NCBI RefSeq assembly: GCF_032452875.1
Contig: NC_083885.1
Coordinates: 32,715,925 to 32,779,924 of the forward strand
Length of the DNA stretch: 64,000 nt
Direction: 5' to 3'
Source: Bos javanicus
Lineage: Eukaryota; Chordata; Mammalia; Artiodactyla; Bovidae
Shown: positions 11,371 to 21,732 of the stretch, piece by piece
How the letters are laid out: each line of letters starts with the position of its first letter
Numbering within the stretch: the stretch's first letter is position 1
Notes under the pieces: generated by a model
The model's database searches: none
What the model saw: only the letters and a program-made list of their open reading frames with translations
Told to the model about the DNA's origin: nothing
Position numbers and translations under genes: made by a program

Positions 11371-11621
11371 CTGACTTTTGATTCCAATCCCACAGCTATG
11401 TGACTTGAATTAGTCACCTTTCTGATATTGATGTCCCTTATATGTAATTCAAGTAGAATAAAATCAAAGCGTTTTCAGAATAATATCTAAGGATTTTCCA
11501 AGGATTGAGATAATTTACTTTAATCACCTAACACAGTATCTGGCACATAGTTGCAAACTTAAGATTCTCAAATTTAGTTTCTACTATAATTGCTTTTGCC
11601 ACCCATATTTGTTTGGCAATG
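11371..11621. other. Unassigned; possible MIR-like remnants
   Basis: Words like TGACTTGAATTAGTCACC and ATCTGGCACATAGTTGC hint at a decayed forward MIR but are too sparse to call firmly. Confidence 0.3.
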
Positions 11622-11629
11622 ATGTTAAT

Positions 11630-12029
11630 CAATTCAGTTCAGTCGTGTCCGACTCTTTGCGACCCCATGGACTGCAACATGCCAGGCGTCCCTGTCCATC
11701 AGCAACTCCTGGAGTTTACTCAAACTCATGTCCACTGAGTCAGTGATGTCATCCAATGATCTCATCCTCTGTCATCCCTTTCTCCTCCCATCTTCAATCT
11801 TTCCCAGCATCAGGGTCTTTTTCAATGAGTCAGTTCTTCATATCAGGTGGCCAAAGTATTGGAGTTTCAGCTTCAGCATCAGTCCTTCCAATGAATATTC
11901 AGGACTGATTTCCTTTAGGATGGACTGGTTGGATCTCCTTGCAGTCCAAGGAACTGTCCAGAGTCTTGTCCAACACCACAGTTCAAAAGCATCAATTCTT
12001 CAGCACTCAGCTTTCTTTATAGTCCAGTA
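11630..12029 (-). mobile_element. BovB LINE, 3' end, 5'-truncated (older subfamily)
   Basis: The left (3') end is the CAGTTCAGTCGTGTCCGACT signature, followed by the complement of the BovB C-terminal coding end. It is flanked by ATGTTAAT at 11622-11629 and 12030-12037, a clean 8-bp TSD. About 400 bases, no function. Confidence 0.95.
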
Positions 12030-12113
12030 ATGTTAATGACCTTACCAAAACATTATGCTCTTTTGACTGCAAGATACCTACCAGTTTGGGATATTTTGTT
12101 ACTTTAAAAATTT

Positions 12114-13013
12114 CCATCACTCATTATCAGAGAAATGCAAATCAAAACCACAATGAGGTACCATTTCACACCAGTCAGAATGGCTACGATCCAAAAGTCT
12201 ACAAGCAATAAATGCTGGAGAGGCTGTGGACAAAAGGGAACCCTCTTACAGTGTTGGTGGGAATGCAAACTAGTACAGCCACTATGGAGAACAGTGTGGA
12301 GATTCCTTAAAAAATTGGAAATAGAACTGCCTTTTGACCCAGCAATCCCACTGCTGGGCATACACACTGAGGAAAGCAGAATTGAAAGAGACACATGTAC
12401 CCCAATGTTCATCGCACCTCTGTTTATAATAGCCAGGACATGGAAGCAACCTAGATGTCCATCAACAGATGAATGGATAAGTAAGCTGTGGTACGTATAC
12501 ACAATGGAGTATTACTCAGCCATTAAAAAGAATACATTTGAATCAGTTCTAATGAGGTGGATGAAACTGAAGCCTATTATACAGAGTGAAGTAAGACAGA
12601 AAGAAAAACACCAATACAGTATACTAACGCATATATATGGAATTTAGAAAGATGGTAACGATAACCCTGTATGCAAGACAGCAAAAGAGACACAGATGTA
12701 TAGAACAGTCTTTTGGACTCTGTGGGAGAGGGAGAGGGTGGGATGATGTGGGAGAATGCAATTGAATCATGTGTAATATCACATATGAAATGAATTGCCA
12801 GTCCAGGTTTGATGCATGATACTGGATGCTTGGGGTTGGTACACTGGGATGATGCAGAGGGATGGTACAGGGAGGGAAGAGGGAGGGGGCTTCAGGATGG
12901 GGAACACGTGTATACCTGTGGTGGATTCATGTTGATGTATGGCAAAACCAATACAATATTGTAAAGTAATTAACCTCCAATTAAAATAAATTTATATTTA
13001 AAAAAATAAATAA
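12114..13013 (+). mobile_element. Ruminant L1, 5'-truncated 3' end
   Basis: Carries the last part of ORF2 (open from 12135 to the stop at 12645-12647), then the 3' UTR (TGTGGGAGAGGGAGAGGGTG, ATGGCAAAACCAATACAATA) and an A-rich tail at about 12998-13013. A SINE scrap and a second A run follow, and AAAAA(T/G)TTCCAT flanks the whole (12106-12117 and 13075-13086). Confidence 0.95.
12135..12647 (+). pseudogene. L1 ORF2 C-terminal remnant (170 codons)
   Basis: This is the C-terminal end of L1 ORF2p. The cysteine-rich segment reads NKCWRGCG then LLQCWWECKLVQPLWRTVW, followed by the conserved FDPAIPLLGIH, CPSTDEWISKLWYVYTMEYY and HQYSILTHIYGI. It ends at the normal ORF2 stop. The endonuclease and RT domains are absent because of 5' truncation, so it cannot retrotranspose. 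The frame is undamaged over 170 codons, suggesting a fairly young insertion. No start context was considered; the first Met is simply internal. Confidence 0.93.
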
Positions 13014-13070
13014 AAGAACACTGGAGTGGGTTGTCACGCCCTTCTCCAGGTGATCTTTCTGACCCAGGGG
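13014..13070 (-). mobile_element. Bov SINE fragment attached to the L1 tail
   Basis: AGAACACTGGAGTGGG, then GCCCTTCTCCAGGTGATCTT and CTGACCCAGGGG, is the reverse of the Bov-tA mid-body. It is followed by a run of nine A (13071-13079). Only about 57 bases, without SINE ends of its own. Confidence 0.85.
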
Positions 13071-13086
13071 AAAAAAAAAGTTCCAT

Positions 13087-14619
13087 AGTTGGGCAAACCA
13101 GTCTCATCTTTTGATTCCAAGTTATGATGCAAAATGCCTTAAATTACACCAGTGTTATGCACTTTCCCTCTTTGTAATCTTAAAGACTATAATCACAAAT
13201 ACATGCATATGAATACATATGGAAACATACAGACAAATATGTAGTATTGTATACAAACACATCAGCAGGGTGAGGGACACCTTTGATATATGCAGTTGTT
13301 TACATTTTGAATATATTATCAAAGCACTGAAATAATTTCTGAAGTTCTGAAACAGTGGTGCTGCTGGCAAATGAATCCCCGCTTTATCTACTACTCTGTC
13401 CCAGGCTATAAAAAAACAGTATTATTCATGGATAATTTCTCACACTCTTTCCCGCTGCTAACAAAAATGGATACTTTCTTTAATCTAGAAAACACACTGT
13501 CTAGCATTGCTTGCTTCAATTGGCCAAGGGTTCCATATGATCAAAGTCACAGCCTGTAGGTGGACAGCTCTCATCTCTTTGCAAAAAGATTCAATGGTCT
13601 GTAATTTACAAGCTTACATCTACTGAGGCTTCAGTGCATTTAATTTCACTGGAGTATGGGCAGCAAGTAGAGTATATGCCCAAATATAAGTCGATCTTCT
13701 GTATTTCCACTGTGAAAATCCAAAAAGACATCAAGTTAAGTTATTGAATTATTAATTAGATTAAGATCCCTTTATCATTCAAATGAAACCTCAAACTTTC
13801 CTCTTCCTACTTCAAAATCACTGTCTTTGTGTCATCTTAATACAGATTTTTTGAGCACATAATTTTCATTTCCATCAATGTCTAACTGTCAGAGATTTTG
13901 AGCTCTTAGAGGATGATGTCACTTGCTCCTAGTAACCATTCCCATAATATGCCCTTCAGTTGCTTGTGTTTTTCCAGTCCTCCTATTAGCATGAATTTCT
14001 GACCTCTGTAATATAACTACTTACTCTATTTCTTTTTAAAAGTCTTCTTTAAGAGGTCTGTTTATAATAACATCTAAGCTTGTAATTGTGAGGAAAGAGC
14101 TCACAAGAGCTCAGAAATAATTGCTAAATTGTGTTAAATTCCCTTGCCTTTTTTGCTAATTTTTAACTGATTCTGCCAGTGACCTCTTTAAGCAAGCCAA
14201 ACTAGTATTGATTGAGGTCCTTTCCGGCTAATGTGCAGTACTTTATTCAAGCTACAGTAATTGAGAAAGTGCTCTATAATGTGAGGTGTTTTTTTTTTGT
14301 TTGTTTTTTGTTTTTTAATGGATGGTTTTTTTTTTTTTTTTAAGAGGTGTTTTAATTGGACTCCAATATGAATCTTCATGTAAGGTGAGGGTTCTTGAGG
14401 GGAAGGAAAACATTGCTTCATATGTAAATACTTTTTTTCATTGCATAAATCTCACTATACCCACTCTGCCTTTAAAGAAGAAGAAGAATAAAAAATAATA
14501 ATGTTTTGTGGCATTCTTTTGCTTTGAGCCTAGCCTCTATCTTTCTCAATGCTGTCCTATAGACAACTCATTTTGTAAGCTACTCTAAGACTGACTCTAC
14601 TGTGTACATTCTTCTGTTT
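13087..14619. other. Unassigned non-coding sequence with T-rich tracts
   Basis: About 1.5 kb with no exon or repeat family recognised. It contains alternating ATGCATATG-like sequence near 13200-13250 and T-rich tracts at 14289-14316 and 14326-14341. Confidence 0.5.
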
Positions 14620-15080
14620 AGCATTTATTCTATGTAAGCATTGGGATAATTTTTTTTCTTTATTTTTCAAATATCACTAGATAGGTGTTCCCAACAAAGT
14701 ATGAAGCAGGTATTTCTATTCTCTCTATTTTGAAGAAAAGAAAAACCTAGGCTTAGAGAAATTAAGTAACTTGCCAAATATCACACCTAGTCAGTGGCAG
14801 AGTTGAGTCTCAACTTCATGTGTGTGTGCTAAGTAAGTTGCTTCGGTCATGTCAGATTCTTTGCAGCCCTTTGGACTGTAGCTCCTCTGCCCATTGGATT
14901 TTCCAGGCAAGAATACTGGAGTGGGTTGCCACACCCTCCTCCAGGGGATCTTCCTGACCCAAGGATCAAGCCAGCATCTCTTACATCTCCTGCATTAGCA
15001 GGTGGGTTCTTTACCACTAGCTCCTACTGGGAAGCCCCAAAATTCATGTTTGCCTGATTCCAAAAGTGTGTGTTTGTATT
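14620..15080 (-). repeat. MIR SINE, reverse, split by a Bov-tA insertion
   Basis: Left part 14620-14821 (AGGCTTAGAGAAATTAAGTA, ACTTGCCAAATATCACACCT, GTGGCAGAGTTGAGTCTCAA); right part about 15040-15080 (TGCCTGATTCCAAAAGTGTG) continues the MIR consensus after the SINE. The parts join colinearly if the SINE and one TSD are removed. Confidence 0.85.
14822..15039 (-). mobile_element. Bov-tA SINE inserted in a MIR
   Basis: Complement of Bov-tA from the GGGGCTTCCCAGTAGGAGCT head to the 3' end. TSD AACTTCATGT (14812-14821) / AAATTCATGT (15040-15049), 9 of 10 identical. Confidence 0.95.
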
Positions 15081-15092
15081 AAATATAGTATA

Positions 15093-15639
15093 CATCAGAT
15101 CAGATCAGATTAGTCACTCAGTCGTGTCCGACTCTTTGCAACCCCATGAATCGCAGCACACCAGGCCTCCTTGTCCATCACCAACTCCCGGAATTCACAC
15201 AGACTCACGCCCATCGAGTCAGTGATGCCATCCAGCCATCTCATCCTGTGTCGTCCTCTTCTCCTCTTGCCCCAAATCCCTCCCAGCATCAGAGTATTTT
15301 CCAATGAGTCAACTCTTCACATGAGGTGGCCAAAGTACTGGTGTTTCAGCTTTAGCATCATTCCTTCCAAAGAAATCCCAGGGCTGATCTCCTTCAGAAT
15401 GGACTGATTGGATCTCCTTGCAGTCCAAGGGACTCTCAAGAGTCTTCTCCAACACCACAGTTCAAAGGCATCAATTCTTCAGCGCTCAGCCTTCTTCACA
15501 GTCCAACTTTCACATCCATACATGACCACTGGAAAAACCATAGCCTTGACTAGACGGACCTTTGTTGGCAAAGTAATGTCTCTGCTTTTGAATATGCTAT
15601 CTAGGTTGGTCATAACTTTACTTCCAAGGAGTAAGTGTC
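15093..15639 (-). mobile_element. BovB LINE, 3' end, 5'-truncated (younger subfamily)
   Basis: The 3' tail has CAGAT repeats (15093-15110) instead of the usual CAGTT. The complement encodes the BovB C-terminus, e.g. TLMLGGIWGKRRRGRHRMRW and EAWCAAIHGVAKSRTRLSD. It ends at the GTCTTTTAA region (complement of the IKRRLLLG coding segment). Confidence 0.94.
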
Positions 15640-15755
15640 TTTTAAGGCAGTCCTGTCACATAGTTTTAGACATCTCTAGGAAACAGAAAGGTTGTTTTAT
15701 AGTTAGTAAATGTATAATTCACTGGCCCCTAGTTTCTCTATTTCAAAAATCAAAA

Positions 15756-16305
15756 GATGACCCTGCAATTTCATTCCTAGTTTTGTAAATAAGAGAAATA
15801 CAAATATATGTTCACACGAAAACTTGTACATAAATGCTCATTACAGCTTTATTCATAATGGCCTCAAACTAGAAACCACCATATATCTGCAAATATCCAC
15901 TAATGTGTGAATTATTTTGCAAATTGTGTTACAATTCAATGAAATACTATTCAGAAATGAAAAGGAGAAAACTACCGATACATGTGACAGTATAGATGAA
16001 TCTGAGAAGCATGTTGAACAAATGAAGCGAAGCACAAGAATATACAATGAATGATTAATTCCTTTTATATGCAGTTCAAGCATAGGGTAAACTCACCTAT
16101 ACGAACAAAAATCAGATCAGTCATTACCTTGGCTAGAGTTTGGGGTTGATTGCAAACAGGCCCTAAGGGAACTTCTCAGGATGATAGGAATATTCTGTAC
16201 TTTGATTGTGATTGTATACTTGTAAAAAATCTCTATAAAGTACATTTAAATGAGAATCTTTTATTTTATGTAAAATATAAAATATATCTCAAAATTGATT
16301 AAAAA
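15756..16305 (+). mobile_element. Old L1M-type LINE, 3' end
   Basis: Decayed L1 in consensus order: CTGCAATTTCATTCCTAG, ATATGTTCACACGAAAACTT, GCTTTATTCATAATGGCCTC, ATGAATCTGAGAAGCATGTT, AATCAGATCAGTCATTACCT, TGATTGTGATTGTATACTTG. ORF2 end plus 3' UTR, older than the ruminant L1s here. Confidence 0.9.
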
Positions 16306-17063
16306 TTAAAGAAGGGGATTTATGATTAAAGCCAGAAATATTTGGGCATTAAAAATAAAAACTGGCTAATTTGAAGACAAAAGTATTGACAAAGGCAATA
16401 ATGAAAAAATGAGAGACCTTGAAAATAGATGATTCAAGGGAAGAAGTGGACAGCCTTCAAATATTAGTCACAAGTTTATATGTAAGAGGGAAGAGGTTTG
16501 AACAAGCATTAAACATGGCAGAAGATGGAGATTTTGGTTCAACATAAGGAAACTGTTGTAACAATTATATTTGCCCAATGCAGTAGGCTGTCCTATGCAG
16601 TGGTAAATTCCAACAGAAGTGCTCAATAGAATTGGGATAAACAACTATAGACAATTTGAAATGACAAATTAGAAAACCTATAAATAAATGGAAAACCCAA
16701 TTTCTTTCTAGCTATCTGTAAATTCCAGTTCAATTTAAAAAGCACATGTAAGCACACCTAATTGAAGGGCAGCTGTCCACATGCCAACATTTGGAATAGT
16801 TCATTAAATTAAAATATGCAGAAAATTGTTCTTAATTCTAAAAAAGCATTTGGGCCTCCTTATGAATGAAATATGTTTATCCCTTTACCTCCCCTTTAAT
16901 GAGGTGTTTCAATTCATCATATTTCATGAAGTTCCTATTAAAAGTTGAGAAATTAGTTCTAAGGCATAAGGAATATATATATATATATTCACACACAAGA
17001 GTATCAATGCTAACTTAATTGTTGGGGAAAGGACCACATATATTACAACCACAGCAAGTATGT
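16306..17063. other. Unassigned AT-rich sequence
   Basis: No exon or repeat recognised except a short AT run at 16972-16989. Confidence 0.5.
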
Positions 17064-17074
17064 AACCAAAGAAT

Positions 17075-17872
17075 CAGTTCAGTTCAGTTCAGTCACTCAG
17101 TCGTATCTGACTCTTTTCAACCCCATGGACTGCAACATGCGAGGCCTTCCTGACCACCAACTCCCGGAGTTTACTCAAACTCATGTCCATTGAATCAGTG
17201 ATGTCATCCAACCATCTCATCCTCTGTCATTCCCTTCTCCTCCTGCCTTCGGTCTTTGCCAGCATCAGGGTCTTTTCCAATGAGTCAGTTCTTCCCATCA
17301 GGTGGCCAAAGTATTGGAGCTTCAGCTTCAGCATCAATCCTTCCAATGAATATTCAGGACTGATTTCCTTTAAGATGGACTCCTTGGATCTCCTTGCTGT
17401 CCAAGGGACTCTCAAGAGTCTTCTCCAATATCACAATTCAAAAGCATCTATTCTTTGGTGCTCAGCTTTCTTTATAGTCCATCTCTCACATCCATACATG
17501 ACTACTGGAAAAACCATCCAGCTTTGACTAGGCAAAACTTTGTTGGCAAAGTAATGTCTCTGCTTTTTAATATGCTCTCTAAGTTGGTCATAACTTTTCT
17601 TCCAAGGAGCAAGCGTCTTTTAATTTCATGGCTGTGGTCACCATCTGCAGTGATTTTGGAGCCCAAAAAAATAGTCTGTCACTGTTTCCCCATCTATTTG
17701 CCATGAAGTGATGGGGCCAGATGCCATGATCTTAGTTTTCTGAATGTTGAGTTTTAAGCCAAGTGTTTCACTCTCCTCTTTCACTTTCATCAAAAGACTC
17801 TTTAGTTCTTCTTCACTTTCTGCCATAAGGGTAGTGCCATCCACATATCTGAGGTTATTGATATTTCTCCTG
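17075..17872 (-). mobile_element. BovB LINE, 3' 0.8 kb, 5'-truncated, perfect TSD
   Basis: The tail CAGTTCAGTTCAGTTCAG sits on the left, and the complement codes into the RT fingers/palm (RRNINNLRYVDGTTLMAESE). The catalytic YADD is changed to YVDG, and frame damage is present. The 11-bp direct repeat AACCAAAGAAT at 17064-17074 and 17873-17883 defines the insertion exactly. Older BovB subfamily. Confidence 0.96.
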
Positions 17873-17883
17873 AACCAAAGAAT

Positions 17884-18547
17884 AGCACATGCAAATTGCT
17901 CTGGTGAATGAAAGGCCTGCAAGAACCTAGCTTGCAGTTTCTGCCCTTTGGCTATCTCCACCAAGATATAAGAGGTAGATATAGCCAAAATCAACATGGT
18001 GTAACCCAACTGAATAGCTGCTCCAAAGAGCCTTCTCTTCTTGAAGATCTCTAAGAACAGCACTAATCTCTATGATCTAACATAGCTTTTCCTTGCCAAA
18101 AAAATACTTTGGTTTGATTTGATACTCTGGTTGTATCAGGGGCCTTTTCAGAGTCTTTTAAGTGAACTTCTCCACTATAATAGTTCTTATCTCACAGGCT
18201 GAGGCCCTAATGTATGGGTTGTGGAAACTTGCAAGAATGTCAATCTCATTATCCATTAGAGGACTAGGGAAAATGACCACAAGGTGGGTCCAAAATCAAT
18301 GGACCCACCACCTACCATAAATCATATTTTGGACAAGACTTAATTTATTATTTGATTCCCAAATGACTTCACTTTTAAAAAGAGAAGCTATGATGATTCT
18401 TTGCTCAAAAGTTTCCTTGGCAAGTTTATAGACCTATAATTCATTGACTGAAGAAATGACTAGGTCTCCAGAAGGAAGAACCCTGTAACAAGATGATAAG
18501 TATATACTGTAATAGTGTCTCCCCAAGAAACCAGTGAGTGTTAACTC
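17884..18547. other. Unassigned unique sequence
   Basis: The BovB-derived minus-strand frame (17638-18063, 141 codons) opens here in unique sequence before crossing into BovB; see findings. 18210-18380 (ATTATCCATTAGAGGACTAG, GGTGGGTCCAAAATCAATGG) is faintly LTR-like but not assignable. Confidence 0.4.
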
Positions 18548-18743
18548 AAATTCCTCATCCCAGGGTAATTAGTTCATTCTTTTCTCATCCTAAAGTGCCC
18601 TTCTTGAATGAATCAAATTGAGAAAAATTTGAAAGTCTCCAGAGAAAGGAGAACTGAAGAAGAATTTTGAAAGAAAAGACAAAGTAAAAATGCCTTTGAT
18701 TTCAGCATAATATATTTTAATCAATTTTTACCCAAAATCGCAA
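18548..18743 (+). repeat. Local direct duplication, copy 1
   Basis: Shares about 190 bases with 19032-19226 at a constant offset of about 483: CCCTTCTTGAATGAATCAAA, CCAGAGAAAGGAGAACTGAA, AAAGACAAAGTAAAAATG. No known family recognised. Confidence 0.85.
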
Positions 18744-19031
18744 GTGACTGTAGACGACTGGGAAAAGGGGACTACACAGGCAGTGCAAGGACAGATGAAC
18801 AAAGACTCTAAATTGATATTGATACTCATAGATTTAAAGAATTCCACACCCCACTCCTTCCATCCACTGCATGGAAAGAGACTCCTGATTCATCCCCAGT
18901 CTCTAGCACCTCCTTCTGCACTACTTCTTCTAAAATACAAGGCAAACAAAAATGCTTTCTCCCTCATTAATATTCAGTTCTCAAACCACAGTATTGAAAT
19001 TACTGATTTCTGACTTTTCATTCTAAAAGGC
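18744..19031. other. Unassigned spacer between the duplicated copies
   Basis: An open frame of 89 codons (18744-19013) has no recognisable features; probably chance. Confidence 0.4.
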
Positions 19032-19226
19032 AAGTTTCTCATCCCATGGAAATCAACTCATTCTTCCCTCATCCTGAACACCCTTCTTGAATGAATCAAA
19101 TTGTGAAAAACTTGAAAGTCTTCCAGAGAAAGGAGAACTGAAAAAGAATTTTGAAACAAAAGACAAAGTAAAAATGTATTTGATTCCAAAATACTATGTT
19201 GTAACTAATTTTACCCAAAGTAGCAA
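19032..19226 (+). repeat. Local direct duplication, copy 2
   Basis: Second copy of the 18548-18743 segment, diverged by substitutions and small indels. Similarity fades at the same internal point (ATTTTACCCAAAGTAGCAA versus TTTTTACCCAAAATCGCAA). Confidence 0.85.
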
Positions 19227-19246
19227 TATAATGCATAGGTTATACT

Positions 19247-19250
<4 letters not shown>

Positions 19251-19296
<46 letters not shown>
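19251..19296. repeat. (AT)n followed by poly-T
   Basis: Pure AT run 19251-19281, then 15 T. Confidence 0.97.
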
Positions 19297-19303
19297 AATG
19301 ACA

Positions 19304-19390
19304 AGGTAGGATCCTGCTACTCTCCTTATAAGACTATGGATAAGTCACTTAGTTTCTCCATGAAACTGTTTCCTCATCTGTTAAATTGTT
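19304..19390 (+). repeat. MIR SINE fragment, forward
   Basis: GACTATGGATAAGTCACTTA, then GTTTCTCCATGAAACTGTTT and CCTCATCTGTTAAATTG matches the forward MIR core. Cut by the following BovB. Confidence 0.7.
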
Positions 19391-19397
19391 TTTTAAA

Positions 19398-19827
19398 AGT
19401 TCAGTTCAGTTCAGTTTAGTCGATCAGTCATGTCCAACTCTTTGCAACCCCATGAACCGCAGCACGCCAGGCCTCCTTGTCCATCACCAACTCCCGGAGT
19501 TCACTCAAATTCACGTCCAACGAGTCGGTGATGCCATCCAGCCATCTCATCCTCTGTCATCCCCTTCTCCTCTTGCCCCCAATCCCTCCCAGCATCAGAG
19601 TCTTTTCCAATGAGTCAACTCTTCACATGAGGTGGCCAAAGTGGAGTTTCAGCTTTAGCATCATTCCTTCCAAAGAACACCCAGGACTGGTCTCCTTTAG
19701 AATGGACTGGTTGGATCTCCTTGCAGTCCAAGGGACTCTCAAGAGTCTTCTCCAACACCACAGTTCAAAAGCATCAATTCTTCAGTGATAGCTGTCTTCA
19801 CAGTTCAACTCTCACATCCATACATAA
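19398..19827 (-). mobile_element. BovB LINE, 3' end, 5'-truncated (younger subfamily)
   Basis: GTTCAGTTCAGTTCAG tail, then the complement of the BovB C-terminus through the CACATCCATACATAA segment (VMYGCE coding region). A small deletion near 19640 removes about 5 bases of the consensus (AAGTGGAGTTTC for AAGTACTGGAGTTTC). Confidence 0.94.
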
Positions 19828-21732
19828 GTTAGATAGATTCAATTACATGAAAGTTCCTTCCTTTCTCCAAACCCACAACTGTTTCTATAAGATTTTAAAG
19901 AACTTCCTTCTGAAATGTTTGAAAATTTTTGAAGTCTCCAAATCAGTGTGATATTAATGAGTTTTCTTGCAAATGGTTATACTTTATCCCCTTATAGCTA
20001 CATGATGCAGTGAATTTTGTATTACTTTTGAATCTCTTCACATTTGAAACAACCTATATGTTAAATCTTGACTTTTTCAAGATATTGTGCCATTAGGATT
20101 CAAAACAAAGTAATTTTCCTGCCAAGGAAAATTTCCTAATCCAATTTTTCTCCCTTTGTTATCTCATCTTTTCATCAGAGGCTCCATTCAGTCTGTTACA
20201 GAAATGAGGCAGTGCTTAGGGTTGCCCCCTTGCATGAAGTATGAAATCACTGGCCGTTTTTTCCAATGTATTTGAACACAAAGACTTGGTATAAAGGTTA
20301 AGAATCCATGTTGATATTATCACTCGGGTAATCAAAGAAGTAATTACAAAATGCTCTTGGAAGACAGGCAGCATGATTCAGCCTTGGAAAAGCAATTTAT
20401 TTGCCTTTTTATTTAAAACACACACACACACACACATTTGGCATGGGTCCATGATTAATTTAGCATTTACTCAACATAGCAACGAAGGAAGACCTCTTTT
20501 TATTATACACAAGTTATTACAATCGAGTTGAGAAATGATTGCATATTTAAACATGTGATTATATCATAGTTCATATGCTGAATATATGAATTACTAATTA
20601 AGAGAATTATAATGCTTAGGGCTTAGCAAATACACTCCAGTAATATCTTTTTGTTTCAAATCCTGTGGCTGACTTGCTTCCCATAAATCCACAAAATCAT
20701 TGGGCTGAAAAGAAGCACTCCAGAAATTTTTGAAGTGTGCTCTGTGGAACCCTAGGGTTCCCTAAGACTTACCCAAAGGAGACACAAGAAGGAAAAATAA
20801 GGCCAAGTAAGTGAAGTTTCAAGGCCTTTGACCTGCTTCAACTTGAGCAGCTCCTTTTTATAGAATTGGAAAGCTATTTCTGCTACTAAGGAGCCCTATT
20901 TTTTTTAATTTAGTTTTCTAAATATAAATCCTTGTGTCACATTCCCTCCACATGATTATCTCATCTCTGCATGAATCATTCAAGTGATAGGACTCCCTCA
21001 ACTTTTGAGGCTATCAGCTCTATTTTCAGACGGATCTCATGAGGTCTTTTCTCATTTGAACAATGGTACGTATCCCTTCAGTGTACAATCTATACTTGAA
21101 TGAATTGTTTGGAGATTTCCAACTGTGTGTGTAACAGGTTGTGTTTTCTAAGGAAGTGGCTCAGAGATAGAGATTAGTATACAGGGTGTTTATTAGCAAT
21201 GTCCTTGGAATCAAGACTTGTGGAAGAATAATAGAGAACAGGGAAGAGAGAGGAATCCAGGTGAGATGCAGGTACAAAGCTCGCCTTACAAAGAGCTCTG
21301 GAGCTGAGGTGAACAGCCTCCTTGATTAAGAAAATTCAGAATTCAATTTTACACACTCTACTCCAACTCTTGCTATTATTCCATGCTTGAGGGTTTTTTA
21401 GGAAATAGTCTTTTGTGTGTCTTACTAGGTTCAGCTCATGTAAAGCTGTGCTATGATGCAGCTTAATCCTAGCTACAGGTCTAGGGTCAAGGAGAGGAGT
21501 GAAGAAACACCCTGGGGACTGTTGTCATCTTTTGGAAGTGAGGTCTTTGAATCGCTGTCAAGGAAGGGGAATGTGCTGCTTTTTAAATAAGTAGGGATGT
21601 GTCACTTCTGCAGGCTCAGATGGTTCAGGGAAATGCAAGAAACCAAGAATTTCCTCAACCTAGATGTCCCTATCTGAGTTTTCTTTTCCAACGAAGGTTC
21701 TGACCCTTGCATAACAGATTTGCCTTGTATTT
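19828..21732. other. About 1.9 kb of unassigned non-coding sequence
   Basis: No exon recognised. Contains a CA microsatellite (20418-20436). Near 20735-20775 the words GTGTGCTCTGTGGAACCC and TAGGGTTCCC faintly resemble a DNA-transposon remnant. No other family assigned. Confidence 0.4.
20418..20436. repeat. (CA)n microsatellite
   Basis: Pure CA run of about nine units. Confidence 0.95.

Noticed and set aside
12104..12502. 132-codon minus frame opposite the L1 ORF2 end
   Set aside because: Antisense of the ORF2 C-terminal segment; the plus frame has the recognisable L1 motifs.
18210..18380. Endogenous retroviral LTR
   Set aside because: A faint resemblance only; no TG...CA boundaries, polyadenylation context or paired copy could be shown.
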